Positions 18,228-31,358 are shown, counted from the first letter of the stretch. The stretch is DNA of 64,000 nucleotides from CAWCWN01 sp963799245 (GCA_963799245.1 CAWCWN010000004.1:620001-684000), one strand, 5' to 3'. The notes: a model not told the origin generated them from the sequence alone. Numbers and translations: made by a program.

Positions 18228-19709
18228 ATGGCGACCGCACAAGAATTTCAAACGACAAAAGCGACCCTCCCTCCCGGCCCGGGGCGGCGGCCCTATCTTG
18301 GCAACCTGCTCTCATTTCGACGGGACCCGCTTGGCTTCCTGCAGCAGCTACAACGAACCTACGGCAATATGGCGACGATCTACCTGGGGCGTACGCCGGT
18401 TGTGCTCCTGTTCCGACCGGAATACATGCGCTATGTGCTGATAGAGCACCCGCGTCAATTTTCGAACCGCCCCGTGGCCGAGACCCAGGAACCCGGGGGC
18501 ATGGCGAGCGAGGGACTGCTTACGATCGATGGTGAAAAACACCGCCAGCAGCGGCGCGCGGTCCAACCGGCTTTTCACAGGAAACGTGTTGAAGGCTACG
18601 CGGCAGAGATCGAGCAATATACGCAGGAGCTGCTCAAAACCTGGCAGCCCGGCGCTACGGCCGATGTGTCGAATGACATGCAACAGCTGACGCTGCGGAT
18701 TGTGAGCAAGTGCCTCTTCAGTATAGACCTGTCCAACCAGCTCAGCGCCATGGGGGGCGCCTTCAATAACATGATCGCCAGCTCAACGAGCATGGCTGAA
18801 GATGTCCTCAATATCCACATCGATAACCCGCTCACCGGCTACGGTAAGCGCATGGCAGCCATGCGCCAGCTGGATATGTTTATCTATACCCTGATGGCCC
18901 AGCGCCGCGATGACCCGCGCGAACATCACGATGTGCTCTCCATGCTTATGGAGGCGCAGAGTGGTGAAGAGCCAGAGCTAAAACTGACGGATAAACAAAT
19001 TCACGACCATATCCTGACCTTCCTGGCAGCCGGCCATGAAACGACGGCGATCGCGCTGGTCTGGACATTTTACCTGCTCTCAGAGCATCCACAGGTTCAG
19101 GCAAAACTGCTGGACGAGATCCGTACGGTGCTTGGGGGGCGCGCGCCGGGTGTAGATGACCTCTCAAAGCTCACCTACATCGACTGGGTCTTGAACGAGT
19201 CGCTGCGCCTCTATCCGCCGGCCTGGATGCAGATGCGTTTCGTCTCCGAAGAGTTCGAGCTGGATGGCGTGCGCCTGCCTGCCGGGACGCTGCTTATGAT
19301 GAGCCAGTGGGTCATGCATCGTTCGCCCGAGATCTGGGCCGATGCGGATGTCTTCCGACCGGAGCGCTGGGACCCGGCCTACGAGCAAAAGCTTCCGCCA
19401 GGAGCGTACTTCCCCTTTGGAGCCGGGCCGCGCATCTGTATAGGCATGCCCTTCGCGCAAATGGAGGCCAAGCTCATACTCACGGCTATTCTTCAGCGTT
19501 ACATGCCGCAGGCGGTCCCCGGCTATAAACCAGGACTTCAGCCCACAATTACTTTGCGCCCACAGCATAAGTTACGCGCCGTCTTGTTTCCGGGCGCCTC
19601 CAACGCAGCAGCGGATCAACGCAGGCAACTCATGCTCGCCCCTGATGTAGCCTTACGGGAGCGACATGGCTGCAGGGGCGCAATTCTGCGCCTGCTGGGC
19701 ATACAGTAA
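18228..19709 (+). CDS. cytochrome P450
   Basis: 493 aa, soluble, no membrane anchor. It has a proline-rich start (LPPGPGRRPYLGN), the I-helix oxygen-binding AGHETT near residue 267, the K-helix ESLRLYPP (ExxR) near 325, PERWDP near 382 and the heme loop FPFGAGPRICIG near 394-405 with its Cys ligand. It resembles the CYP102/CYP4-like bacterial group that oxidises fatty acids or similar substrates, but the substrate is not predictable. About 50 residues follow the expected end of the domain, a small C-terminal extension. No ferredoxin or reductase gene is adjacent. Confidence 0.92.
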   Translation: MATAQEFQTTKATLPPGPGRRPYLGNLLSFRRDPLGFLQQLQRTYGNMATIYLGRTPVVLLFRPEYMRYVLIEHPRQFSNRPVAETQEPGGMASEGLLTIDGEKHRQQRRAVQPAFHRKRVEGYAAEIEQYTQELLKTWQPGATADVSNDMQQLTLRIVSKCLFSIDLSNQLSAMGGAFNNMIASSTSMAEDVLNIHIDNPLTGYGKRMAAMRQLDMFIYTLMAQRRDDPREHHDVLSMLMEAQSGEEPELKLTDKQIHDHILTFLAAGHETTAIALVWTFYLLSEHPQVQAKLLDEIRTVLGGRAPGVDDLSKLTYIDWVLNESLRLYPPAWMQMRFVSEEFELDGVRLPAGTLLMMSQWVMHRSPEIWADADVFRPERWDPAYEQKLPPGAYFPFGAGPRICIGMPFAQMEAKLILTAILQRYMPQAVPGYKPGLQPTITLRPQHKLRAVLFPGASNAAADQRRQLMLAPDVALRERHGCRGAILRLLGIQ

Positions 19710-19747
19710 GTAGCAGGGCAAAAATATACTTCTGGAGCAGTATAGGT

Positions 19748-20080
19748 ATGAATGGTACAGCACGCCAGGTGCTCATCAGAGCCCAACTTGACCCGGTACA
19801 CACGCCTGCGGGCACTGCTGCGCAAGAAAGGGAAACGCACGTGATAACATTTGATGGCTTCAAAGTAGTGTTCGGCGAAAAAATTCTCGCTCTGCAGGCC
19901 CAGGCAGCCGATTCTCCTGGCTATCGCGCGCTGGAACAACAGCTTGGTCTATACTGCTACAAGGCAGAAGAGCAGCTGCCAGCAACCGAGCTGCGTTTAC
20001 TCAAAGGTACGCTAGGCATATCCGTCAGCAAGTGGCAGAGATATAAAGCGTCTTTCATCGCCGGCCGCTCGTCGCTTTAA
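19748..20080 (+). CDS. hypothetical protein, 110 aa
   Basis: Not recognised. The conserved-looking part is the C-terminal 80 residues, rich in Leu/Gln/Ala with a helical pattern. The ATG at 19748 has a weak ribosome-binding site; a GTG at 19841 after GGGAAAC would give a 79-aa protein lacking the low-complexity N-terminus. It starts 38 nt after the P450 gene and is co-directional, so it may be read through from it. No function is proposed. Confidence 0.45.
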   Translation: MNGTARQVLIRAQLDPVHTPAGTAAQERETHVITFDGFKVVFGEKILALQAQAADSPGYRALEQQLGLYCYKAEEQLPATELRLLKGTLGISVSKWQRYKASFIAGRSSL

Positions 20081-20216
20081 ATCGCGCCTGCCGATAACCG
20101 TTTTTACATGCATAAAAAAGAATACATGTCTGGAAAGAGTCGGGAGCCCCTGCAGGGCGCTCCTTTTTGCTTCGACCCGCCCAGTGGTCATGCAGGCAAC
20201 GCGAGGAGAGACAGGC

Positions 20217-20408
20217 ATGCAGCAACCTATCGTAATTCCTATGGAGGACGAGCTCATTCACACGCAGGAGCACCCCTATTGCAATGACCCGGCGTGCCCC
20301 TGTCACACGACGCAGGCAGAGCATACCCCTCCCAAAAACGCTCGCAGGCGAGGCAGGCGCAAACACGGCACCTCTCGCCGCAAGCAGAGAGCCGCGGGTA
20401 GCCGCTGA
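20217..20408 (+). CDS. small Cys/His-containing basic protein
   Basis: 63 aa from the ATG at 20217, which follows GGAGAG. The N-terminal half holds HPYCNDPACPCH, a compact C-x4-C-x-C-H cluster that could bind zinc or iron. The tail is strongly basic (RRRGRRK, RRKQR), suggesting nucleic-acid contact. Peptides of this kind recur, from memory, in Ktedonobacter genomes. The frame can be extended 11 codons upstream but without a ribosome-binding site. Function unknown. Confidence 0.5.
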   Translation: MQQPIVIPMEDELIHTQEHPYCNDPACPCHTTQAEHTPPKNARRRGRRKHGTSRRKQRAAGSR

Positions 20409-20471
20409 ACAGCCTGGCGCGTGCAAGACGCAGGCAACAAAGCAGATCTTTAGACTGAGCAACACCTCAGC

Positions 20472-20500
20472 TTGACAGAATAGAATTCCTACGCTATACT
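20472..20500 (+). promoter_or_regulatory. sigma70-type promoter of the sulfite-reductase operon
   Basis: Perfect TTGACA at 20472-20477, 17-nt spacer, TATACT at 20495-20500. The riboswitch begins about 50 nt downstream. Everything to 21,041 would be untranslated leader. Confidence 0.75.
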
Positions 20501-20550
20501 TACTAACAATACGAAAGCACCCTACAATTAAATAGACGCAGTAAAATCTG

Positions 20551-20657
20551 CTCTCATCCAGAGAGGTGGAGGGAAACGGCCCTACGAAGCCCGGCAACCC
20601 GCGTGCAGAGCAGCATGAAGGGTGCCAATTCCGGCGGAATTTTCCGCAAGATGAGGG
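20551..20657 (+). ncRNA. SAM-I riboswitch (S-box)
   Basis: The core carries the S-box consensus blocks in order: CTCATCCAGAGAGGTGGAGG, GGAAACGGCCC, GAAGCCCGGCAACC, then GGTGCCAATTCC, and a closing GATGAGG. Helix P1 pairs 20553-20558 with 20650-20655. The GCCCGGCAACC and AGAG-type kink-turn segments are the strongest marks. SAM binding should stabilise P1 and free the terminator that follows. It lies in the 5' leader of the sulfite-reductase operon, matching the usual sulfur-gene targets of S-boxes. Confidence 0.93.
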
Positions 20658-20675
20658 GAAAGCTATGGTGCTCCA

Positions 20676-20699
20676 CCCCCTGAAGGCAGGGGGTTTTTT
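20676..20699 (+). terminator. terminator of the SAM-I riboswitch expression platform
   Basis: CCCCCT (20676-20681) pairs with AGGGGG (20688-20693), followed by six T. The segment between P1 and this hairpin is the expected antiterminator partner. High SAM should stop transcription here. Confidence 0.85.
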
Positions 20700-20744
20700 G
20701 TTTCCCTGCTGAGCTGAGGGTACTTTCTAGAACTAGTATACACA

Positions 20745-20978
20745 GGAACGTTGAAGAGGACGAGTAAACGATACGGATGGCTACAGAGAGCCGGCGATGC
20801 TGAGACGCCGGTGCCACACCTACGTTGAAGATGCACCTCGGAGTTGCAGGTCGAAGGCCCTGAGGGTTTGTAGACCTCGCCGGCGGCCCCGTTAGAGGCC
20901 AGAGTGTACCAGGCACTCATAAAGGTTGACGTTGTGAGACGTCGGTGAACCAGGGTGGTACCGCGGAGACATGTTTGT
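20745..20978 (+). ncRNA. T-box leader (tRNA-sensing), tRNA-Cys or tRNA-Met
   Basis: The 15-nt T-box sequence AGGGTGGTACCGCGG is at 20952-20966. Stem I is visible: GAGGACGAGTAAA on the 5' side, an AGAGAGCCGGCG...CGCCGG arm at about 20785-20811, and the specifier loop GAAGATGCACCTCGGAG at about 20827-20843, where CCTC pairs with GAGG of the 5' side. The triplet next to the ACC helix is TGC (Cys); ATG (Met) overlaps it by two bases. The antiterminator bulge reads TGGT, which favours a tRNA with A73, more typical of Met than Cys. An uncharged tRNA would allow read-through into sulfite reductase. Confidence 0.9.
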
Positions 20979-20979
20979 T

Positions 20980-21010
20980 CCTCGCCCCTGCAGGGGAGGG
21001 GATTTTTTTT
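20980..21010 (+). terminator. terminator of the T-box leader
   Basis: TCCTC and CCCC (20980-20988) pair with GGGG and GGGGA (20993-21002) around TGCA, followed by eight T. It competes with the antiterminator made from the T-box sequence. The sulfite reductase ATG follows about 32 nt after the T-run. Confidence 0.85.
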
Positions 21011-21041
21011 GTTCTTTTTTGTTTGAGAAAGAAGTTGCGCA

Positions 21042-22778
21042 ATGTCCGACGACACAAAGACGACACATGCCCTTAATGACCTTGGAGCGGGTATCGGAAG
21101 TAAGAATGAGCATATCAAAATTGAGAGCGACTACCTGCGTGGACAGCTGGCTGCGGAGCTGGCCGCGGACAGCAGCCACTTCTCTGAAGATCAGGTGCAA
21201 ATGCTAAAGTTTCATGGCTCGTATCAGCAGGAAGATCGTGATGCACGCCAGCAACGTAAGTCTGCTGGCTCAGAGAAAGCCTATCAGTTCATGGTGCGCT
21301 CGCGTATTCCAGGCGGCGTACTGAGCGCTGAACAATACCTGGCTGAGGATGACCTGGCGGGGCGCTATGCCAATGGCACGTTACGCATTACCACCCGCCA
21401 GGGGCTGCAGCTACACGGGATTCTCAAAGGGGAGCTACGCCCGACTATCGCCGCTATCAATGCCGCCCTTCTATCCACCCTGGCCGCCTGTGGTGATGTC
21501 AACCGCAATGTCATGGCCTGTCCCGCGCCTGCCGCCAATCGCGTGCAGGCCAGGGTGCAAGAGCTGGCGCAGGACATAGCGCTCCATCTTGCTCCTCACA
21601 CCCACGCGTATCACGAAATCTGGGTCGATGGTGAGCAGCTTGAAACCGTCAGGCTGGAACAAGAAGCTGAAAACGAGCCAATTTACGGGCCTACTTATCT
21701 GCCGCGCAAATTCAAGATCGGAGTGGCCTTCGCTGGCGACAACTGTGTTGATATTTATACCCAGGATATCGGCCTAGTGGCGGAACTCGCCGGCGAGCGA
21801 CTAGACGGCTTCACCATCCTTGTTGGAGGTGGCTTGGGGATGACCCATGGTAAAACAGAGACCTATCCGCGGCTGGCGACTCCGCTCTGCTACGTGACGG
21901 CCGAGGAGGTTACACCCGTCGTGGAGGCAATCGTCACAATCCAGCGTGATTTTGGCGATCGCCAGAATCGCAAACACGCGCGCATGAAATACCTGGTAGA
22001 AGAGCGAGGCATTGCCTGGTTCCGTGCCGAGCTGGAGCGCAGATTGGGTCACGGCGTCCAGGACCCGCGCGCGGCTCACTGGCAAGACGTCGAGGATCAT
22101 CTTGGCTGGCATGTCCAGGCGGATGGCAACTGGTATCTGGGCGTGTACATCGAGAATGGGCGCGTGAAAGATACGCCCTCGATGCGTCTACGCAGCGGCC
22201 TGCGCCATGCGGTCGAAAAATTTCGACCCGGTATTCGCCTGACCGCTCAGCAGAATATCCTCTTTACCGATATCAGCAAGGATCAGCGTGCGGCTTTTAC
22301 GGCCTTGCTTGCCAGCTATGACATCCCCACCACCCCGGCTGAAGTAGGCACGCGCCGCTTTGCCATGGCCTGTCCTGCGCTGCCAACCTGTGGCCTGGCT
22401 CTGGCCGAGGCTGAGCGCGTGCTGCCGGCCATCATGCAGCAGATTGAGGCCGACCTCCAGGCATTAGGCCTGGCCAATGAGACCTTAAGCATCAGAATGA
22501 CGGGCTGTCCGAATGGCTGTGCCCGCCCGTACATGGGCGACATCGGCTTTGTAGGGCGCACAAAGGATGTCTACAACGTCTATGTTGGTGGTGACCTGCT
22601 CAACACCCGTCTGAACACGCTCTACGCGGCCTCCGTGCACATGAAGGACCTGGTGCCCACGCTCCGTCCCCTGCTGGCATTATGGCGGGATGAACGCAGA
22701 ACCCGGGAGGCCTTCGGCGATTTTTGCACGCGTGTAGGCCTTGAGTACCTGCGTGCGCAAACGCAGGTGCTGGTCTAG
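21042..22778 (+). CDS. assimilatory sulfite reductase, ferredoxin-type siroheme/4Fe-4S protein
   Basis: 578 aa. Six-electron reduction of sulfite to sulfide (or nitrite to ammonia). Two ferrite-reductase half-domains are seen: MVRSRIPGGVLSAEQY near residue 85 and GIRLTAQQNILFTDI near 400. The siroheme/4Fe-4S cysteines are ACPALPTC (near 443-449) and TGCPNGCARP (near 488-492), giving C-x5-C and C-x3-C. Nitrite and sulfite reductases share this fold; the sulfur-responsive leader and the siroheme genes downstream point to sulfite. It heads a three-gene operon. No PAPS or APS reductase gene is in the window. Confidence 0.88.
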   Translation: MSDDTKTTHALNDLGAGIGSKNEHIKIESDYLRGQLAAELAADSSHFSEDQVQMLKFHGSYQQEDRDARQQRKSAGSEKAYQFMVRSRIPGGVLSAEQYLAEDDLAGRYANGTLRITTRQGLQLHGILKGELRPTIAAINAALLSTLAACGDVNRNVMACPAPAANRVQARVQELAQDIALHLAPHTHAYHEIWVDGEQLETVRLEQEAENEPIYGPTYLPRKFKIGVAFAGDNCVDIYTQDIGLVAELAGERLDGFTILVGGGLGMTHGKTETYPRLATPLCYVTAEEVTPVVEAIVTIQRDFGDRQNRKHARMKYLVEERGIAWFRAELERRLGHGVQDPRAAHWQDVEDHLGWHVQADGNWYLGVYIENGRVKDTPSMRLRSGLRHAVEKFRPGIRLTAQQNILFTDISKDQRAAFTALLASYDIPTTPAEVGTRRFAMACPALPTCGLALAEAERVLPAIMQQIEADLQALGLANETLSIRMTGCPNGCARPYMGDIGFVGRTKDVYNVYVGGDLLNTRLNTLYAASVHMKDLVPTLRPLLALWRDERRTREAFGDFCTRVGLEYLRAQTQVLV

Positions 22779-22826
22779 ACGGCCTGGCGGACGCGCCTGC
22801 GGACAGCAGGCAAAGGAGAAAAAAGC

Positions 22827-23534
22827 ATGTCCAAATATTATCCCGCCATGCTCGACATACGTGGTCGTACAGCAATAGTGATTGGCGGCGATGCGGTGGC
22901 GGCCGAGAAAGCCAGGGGGCTCTGGCAGAGCGGGGCGCACGTGCACGTAATAAGCCCGGAGTTCTGCGCTGAGCTATTGCAGCTGGCCGAGCAGGAGAGA
23001 TGTATCCTGCATGCCAGAACCTACGAGGCAGGCGATTTAGCCGGAGCCTTTGTCGTCATTGCAGCTACCAATGACGCGCAGCTAATACAGGCAATCTGGA
23101 CTGAAACGCAGGCGCGCGGGCAGCTGCTCAATGTTGTTGACGTTCCTGAGTACTGTTCTTTTATTCTGCCGTCGATCCTGCGACGCGAGCAGCTGACCAT
23201 CGCTGTCTCCACCGAGGGGGCGAGTCCTGGTCTCGCCAAGCGTATTCGCCATAGCCTTGAAGAGCGCTTTCCGCCCGCCTACGGTCCATTTCTGCTGCTG
23301 GCAAACGTGGCTCGTACACACCTGCGGGCGCGGGGCGCCACATACCGCCAGCGCGACGATTTCTTCAGCGACTATTATACTTCGCAGGTCCTGGCAAGCC
23401 TTATCGCAGGGGATAGCGTGCAGGCAGCCCTGATCACAGCGGCATTACTGCAAAAATACGGCGTGGGTGTGCCCGCCAGTGACCTCGCCAGGGCTCTTGA
23501 AGAGGAGGAAGAGTATGTCGACCGAACTGCATGA
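22827..23534 (+). CDS. precorrin-2 dehydrogenase / sirohydrochlorin ferrochelatase (Met8/CysG N-domain)
   Basis: 235 aa. Oxidises precorrin-2 to sirohydrochlorin and inserts iron to make siroheme, the cofactor of the upstream reductase. The N-terminus YYPAMLDIRGRTAIVIGGD holds the NAD-binding Rossmann turn; AATND (near 77), NVVDVPEYCSFILPS and the STEGASPGLAKRIRHSLE stretch are typical of Met8/CysG. AAGGAGAAAA precedes the ATG. The 3' end overlaps the SUMT gene by 20 nt, so the two are coupled. Confidence 0.9.
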   Translation: MSKYYPAMLDIRGRTAIVIGGDAVAAEKARGLWQSGAHVHVISPEFCAELLQLAEQERCILHARTYEAGDLAGAFVVIAATNDAQLIQAIWTETQARGQLLNVVDVPEYCSFILPSILRREQLTIAVSTEGASPGLAKRIRHSLEERFPPAYGPFLLLANVARTHLRARGATYRQRDDFFSDYYTSQVLASLIAGDSVQAALITAALLQKYGVGVPASDLARALEEEEEYVDRTA

Positions 23535-24363
23535 GCGCGCCAGGACAGTTGCTACAGGTGCAGGCGCGTGCCTGCCTCAACAACCCGCGCAGGGCAAGGT
23601 TTTCCTCGTCGGCGCGGGTCCTGGTGACCCGGAATTGATTACCCTAAAAGCTCTGCGCTGCCTGCGCCGGGCCAATGTTGTGATCTTTGATCGCTTGATC
23701 TGCCCGGATCTGCTCGAGGAGGTCCCGCCACAGGCCGAGCGGGTGTTTGTCGGCAAAGCGTCCGGACACCACTCTATGCAGCAGGAAGAGATTAATGAGC
23801 TCCTCATTAAACACGCACGCCTGGGTCGCCTCGTGGTACGCCTGAAGGGTGGGGATCCATTTGTCTTTGGCCGCGGCGGCGAAGAGGCGCTGGCTCTGAC
23901 TCAGGCCGGCGTCCCCTTTGAGATGGTGCCAGGGGTGAGCTCAGCTATTGCTGTGCCGGCCTATGCGGGCATTCCGGTGACTCATCGCGAGCTGGCATCT
24001 GCGGTCACCATTGTGACCGGACACGAGAAACGTCCCGAGCAGAACCCCGCGGTGAACTGGGAGGCGCTGGCGCGACTTGGCGGTACGCTGGTCGTCATGA
24101 TGGGGGTAGAGACACTCCCAGCTATTACCCGGCGACTGCTCGCAGGCGGACTGCATCCGGATACGCCGGCGGCGGTGATCCAGCAGGGGACGATTCCGCA
24201 ACAGCGTGTTGTTACGGATCGCCTAAGCGATATCGCGCAGCGCGCCAGAACAGCCCGCATTACGTCGCCGGCCATTACCGTTATTGGCCCGGTCGTCGCA
24301 CTGGGCTCTTCGCTGGCGTGGTTTGATGCGCTATCGCCTTATCTCGACGAGGCATCGGCCTAG
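23515..24363 (+). CDS. cobA: uroporphyrinogen-III C-methyltransferase (SUMT)
   Basis: 282 aa from the ATG at 23515, with GAGGAGG upstream. SAM-dependent methylation of uroporphyrinogen III at C2 and C7 to precorrin-2, the substrate of the preceding enzyme. Marks are VFLVGAGPGDPELITLKA, DRLICPDLL, RLVVRLKGGDPFVFGRGGEE, VVPGVSSA-like VPGVSSAIAVPAYAGIP and the tail VIGPVV. It completes the siroheme branch in the operon. A start further upstream exists but overlaps Met8 deeply without a ribosome-binding site. Confidence 0.93.
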   Translation: MSTELHERARTVATGAGACLPQQPAQGKVFLVGAGPGDPELITLKALRCLRRANVVIFDRLICPDLLEEVPPQAERVFVGKASGHHSMQQEEINELLIKHARLGRLVVRLKGGDPFVFGRGGEEALALTQAGVPFEMVPGVSSAIAVPAYAGIPVTHRELASAVTIVTGHEKRPEQNPAVNWEALARLGGTLVVMMGVETLPAITRRLLAGGLHPDTPAAVIQQGTIPQQRVVTDRLSDIAQRARTARITSPAITVIGPVVALGSSLAWFDALSPYLDEASA

Positions 24364-24399
24364 CGACAGCTGCGCCTGCCCGCGCCATGAGTCGAAGCG

Positions 24400-26115
24400 T
24401 CAGCTCTTCACAGCTTCGACCTGCGCGCCTTCCTCCACAGTGAGTGGTAGGGTCACAAAGAAAACGACCCCACCGCCCGGGCGCGCCTCCGCCCATATGC
24501 GACCACCATTGGCCTCGACCAGGCCCTTGGATACAGCCAGGCCCAGGCCTGAGCCGGTGGGATAACCGCTGACGCGGTGGCTATCGTGGATGCGGTAGAA
24601 CTTGTCAAACACGCGCTCCAGGTCGGCCGGCGGGATGCCTGGACCGCGGTCCGCTATGCTCAACCTCACCTCCAGCGGACCCTGCCGCCAGACGCTCACG
24701 TCGATGGGTGAGGACGCGGGTGTATAACGAGCGGCATTCTCGAGCAGGTTGGTCAGGACCTGGTCCATCTGCAGGTAGTCCACTTCGACCGGCGGCAGGT
24801 TCTCTGCTATATGCGTATTCACCTCGCGCCCTTTGAACAGTGGCTCAAGGCGGCCCAACACGTCATAAACCAGCTCAGCGAGGGGATACCACTCTTTCTC
24901 CGGTTTAAGCGCGCCATCCTCAATCCGCGACATATCGAGCAGGTTGCTCACCAGGCGATTGAGGCGATCAGCTTCGCGCTCAATGGAGAGGGCAAAGCTG
25001 CGTTTAGCCTCCTCGTCCCACTGCACATCTTGCTGCAGCAAAGAACTCGCGGCAGCCTTGATTGATGCCAGGGGAGTGCGCAGGTCGTGTGAGACCGAGG
25101 AGAGCAGGGCCGCACGCAGAGCATCAGTGCGCTGCAAAACCTCGATGCGCAGGTTTTCGCGGCGTAAACGTGCTCGCTCAATCAGCGAGGTGGCCTGTTC
25201 AAGAAAGTTCCAGAAGAAGGCGGTGCGTTCGTTGGGATGGTCATACTCCTCCTGCAGTCTCTGCTCGTCCTGGGTCAGTCGTCGCGGATCATCCAGGATG
25301 CGCAGGCGCAGCACCCCCACGACCTGCTGCCCCACTTTCAGGGGGATCAAACGCAAGGAGCGGCGGACCGAGCGCCCCGCTGCGGTGCTGCGCACGACGA
25401 CGCGCTGCACAAAACGCCTGGAGGTAGATGGAGTCAGCGAGTCATCATCATAGAGGCCCATAGTTCTTCCATGCTCCATCACCCAGAAAACGATGGCCTT
25501 CTCATCAGGGGAGAGGGTGATCTGCTCCAGTGGCTGGTAGGCGCTTGCCTGCACGCGCAGGTTCTTCGCCGCGTCGGGCTGAATGATGGCGCAATCATAC
25601 ACGCCCCATGAGGAAAAGACGTCTACGATGGCCTGCGCTATAATCTGCAGCTGGTGCTCCGGCTCATCTTCACTGTTGGTCACACGCACCAGATCATAGA
25701 GGATGCGTGCCTCGCGTTCGCGGCGACCGGCTTCACTGGCCTGCCCGCGCAACGCAACCGCCAGCTGGCTGGTCATAATGGCGGTCACAAGAAAGATAAT
25801 AAGTGCTATCCATTCTTCGGCGTGATCGATCGTCAGGGCATACAGGGGTGGGATAATAAAAAAATCGAAGGAGAGGAAAGCCAGCAGCGAGGCGAGGATC
25901 GCCGGATAGCGACCACGGGTGGCCGCCAGCCCCAATACCACCAGCAGATACACAAGCGAGATATTGGGAATAAGAGGATACAGGTGCAATACATAGATGA
26001 CGCTCGTCACCAGCAGCGCCCCTACGATCGCCAGGATGGTATCCAGCAGGTAGCGCTGCCACGGATGGGTCTTACTCACCTCCTCAAGCGGCATCAGGTG
26101 TTCGGTCGAGCTCAT
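24400..26115 (-). CDS. KdpD-like membrane sensor histidine kinase (DUF4118, GAF-like, HisKA, HATPase)
   Basis: 571 aa. Residues about 22-125 hold four closely spaced hydrophobic helices with SFDFFIIPP, the DUF4118 pattern of KdpD. Residues about 140-300 look like a GAF-type sensor, followed by HisKA with the phospho-acceptor in SSVSHDLRTPLASI (near residue 343) and HATPase boxes NLLENAARYTP (N), ADRGPGIP (G1), FDKFYR (F) and GSGLGLAVSKGL (G2). KdpD's N-terminal UspA/KdpD nucleotide domains are missing. No response regulator lies next to it, so it is an orphan in this window. It is convergent with the SUMT gene. Confidence 0.88.
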   Translation of the reverse strand: MSSTEHLMPLEEVSKTHPWQRYLLDTILAIVGALLVTSVIYVLHLYPLIPNISLVYLLVVLGLAATRGRYPAILASLLAFLSFDFFIIPPLYALTIDHAEEWIALIIFLVTAIMTSQLAVALRGQASEAGRREREARILYDLVRVTNSEDEPEHQLQIIAQAIVDVFSSWGVYDCAIIQPDAAKNLRVQASAYQPLEQITLSPDEKAIVFWVMEHGRTMGLYDDDSLTPSTSRRFVQRVVVRSTAAGRSVRRSLRLIPLKVGQQVVGVLRLRILDDPRRLTQDEQRLQEEYDHPNERTAFFWNFLEQATSLIERARLRRENLRIEVLQRTDALRAALLSSVSHDLRTPLASIKAAASSLLQQDVQWDEEAKRSFALSIEREADRLNRLVSNLLDMSRIEDGALKPEKEWYPLAELVYDVLGRLEPLFKGREVNTHIAENLPPVEVDYLQMDQVLTNLLENAARYTPASSPIDVSVWRQGPLEVRLSIADRGPGIPPADLERVFDKFYRIHDSHRVSGYPTGSGLGLAVSKGLVEANGGRIWAEARPGGGVVFFVTLPLTVEEGAQVEAVKS

Positions 26116-26335
26116 GGCACTTTCCTATTCTCTGCTTGCTCATCAGGAAAGGGCCGCCACAAGGAGCAAGCGCATACGCCTCACGATGGGTCCTGCTCCT
26201 TTCCCGGCATTGAGTATAGTCTACCAAGCGTCAACAAAAGCTCTGGATAGTGGACAAATTTCTCAAAATATGCTCAAATGTTTTTGCCCGCTCGGGGCAG
26301 ATCAACGAGCGGTAGCCAGTGCGGACGAGGGGCGC

Positions 26336-26360
26336 AAAAAGCCAGCATAGATATGCCGGC
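26336..26360 (-). terminator. terminator of the rRNA operon
   Basis: On the minus strand GCCGGCAT, loop ATCT, then ATGCTGGC, followed by five T. One position is G-U in the minus-strand RNA but a mismatch on the other strand, so the direction agrees with the rRNA operon. Confidence 0.75.
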
Positions 26361-26397
26361 CTGTACGTATGGTGCGGTTGTTAGACACAGAACTACC

Positions 26398-26437
26398 GAA
26401 CAGGATTACCTCAATTTTGCCGAGACCAAGAGCGAGA
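26398..26437 (-). repeat. 23S rRNA processing stem, 3' strand
   Basis: Complementary, with few mismatches, to 29625-29664 on the other side of the 23S gene; the best block (26398-26424) is complementary over 27 nt with a single mismatch. The long helix brackets the 23S rRNA and is the expected RNase III substrate. Confidence 0.8.
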
Positions 26438-26516
26438 AGCTCGAGACTCAGACGTTGATCGCCTCTCCCCTCCACCAGCCAGCCCAGCCAGCCAGCAGGA
26501 AACGCCAGCAACGTAA

Positions 26517-29498
<2,982 letters not shown>

Positions 29499-29624
29499 TC
29501 TTCGTTCGCTCGCGCGCTTCTTCGCTCGCTCGCTTGGCTACCTCCTCTTGCTCGCGCTCGCGCGCTCCCAAGAGGTGTGGTTGCTCTTTGGCTTTCGGTT
29601 TGAGTTCTTCTTCTTCTTCCTCTG

Positions 29625-29664
29625 CTTCTCTCTTGCCCTCGGCAAAATTGAAGTAATCCTGTTC
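29625..29664 (-). repeat. 23S rRNA processing stem, 5' strand
   Basis: Pairs with 26398-26437; see that entry. Confidence 0.8.
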
Positions 29665-29688
29665 GATTGTTCAGGTACATGAACGGCC

Positions 29689-29738
29689 GTCCTCTCGCCG
29701 GCGCGCGCGCTGACCAGCGCGCGCGCCGGCGAGAGGAC
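29689..29738 (-). repeat. perfect 24-bp GC-rich inverted repeat in the rRNA spacer
   Basis: Arms 29689-29712 and 29715-29738 are exact reverse complements with a 2-nt centre, including a GCGCGCGCGC core. It lies between the 16S and 23S processing stems, so it could insulate their folding or act as an additional RNase III site. Confidence 0.85.
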
Positions 29739-29743
29739 CCCCC

Positions 29744-29766
29744 AACAACTGAAGAGTGAAAAGCAG
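29744..29766 (-). repeat. 16S rRNA processing stem, 3' strand
   Basis: 23 nt, complementary to 31642-31664 on the far side of the 16S gene with one G-U position. Expected RNase III stem of the 16S precursor. Confidence 0.8.
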
Positions 29767-29849
29767 CCAGCCCTTGCTGAGCAGCACACAGACCCTGCTC
29801 GACCTGGGATGGGTGCTCGGCGCGTGACCCGCGCGAGCGCCGTGTTCCC

Positions 29850-31358
<1,509 letters not shown>

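Larger units (their letters stand above)
26116..26516. other. region between the rRNA operon 3' end and the kinase gene; no 5S rRNA
   Basis: About 400 bp. It contains the 3' strand of the 23S processing stem and the rRNA operon terminator (separate entries), and must contain the kinase promoter. I looked on the minus strand for a 5S rRNA after the 23S and for tRNA T-loops and saw neither. Confidence 0.5.

Noticed and set aside
24391..24420. Hairpin between SUMT and the sensor kinase as a terminator
   Set aside because: The arms pair over 8 bp but the loop is long, no T-run follows, and one arm lies inside the kinase coding sequence; support is too weak.
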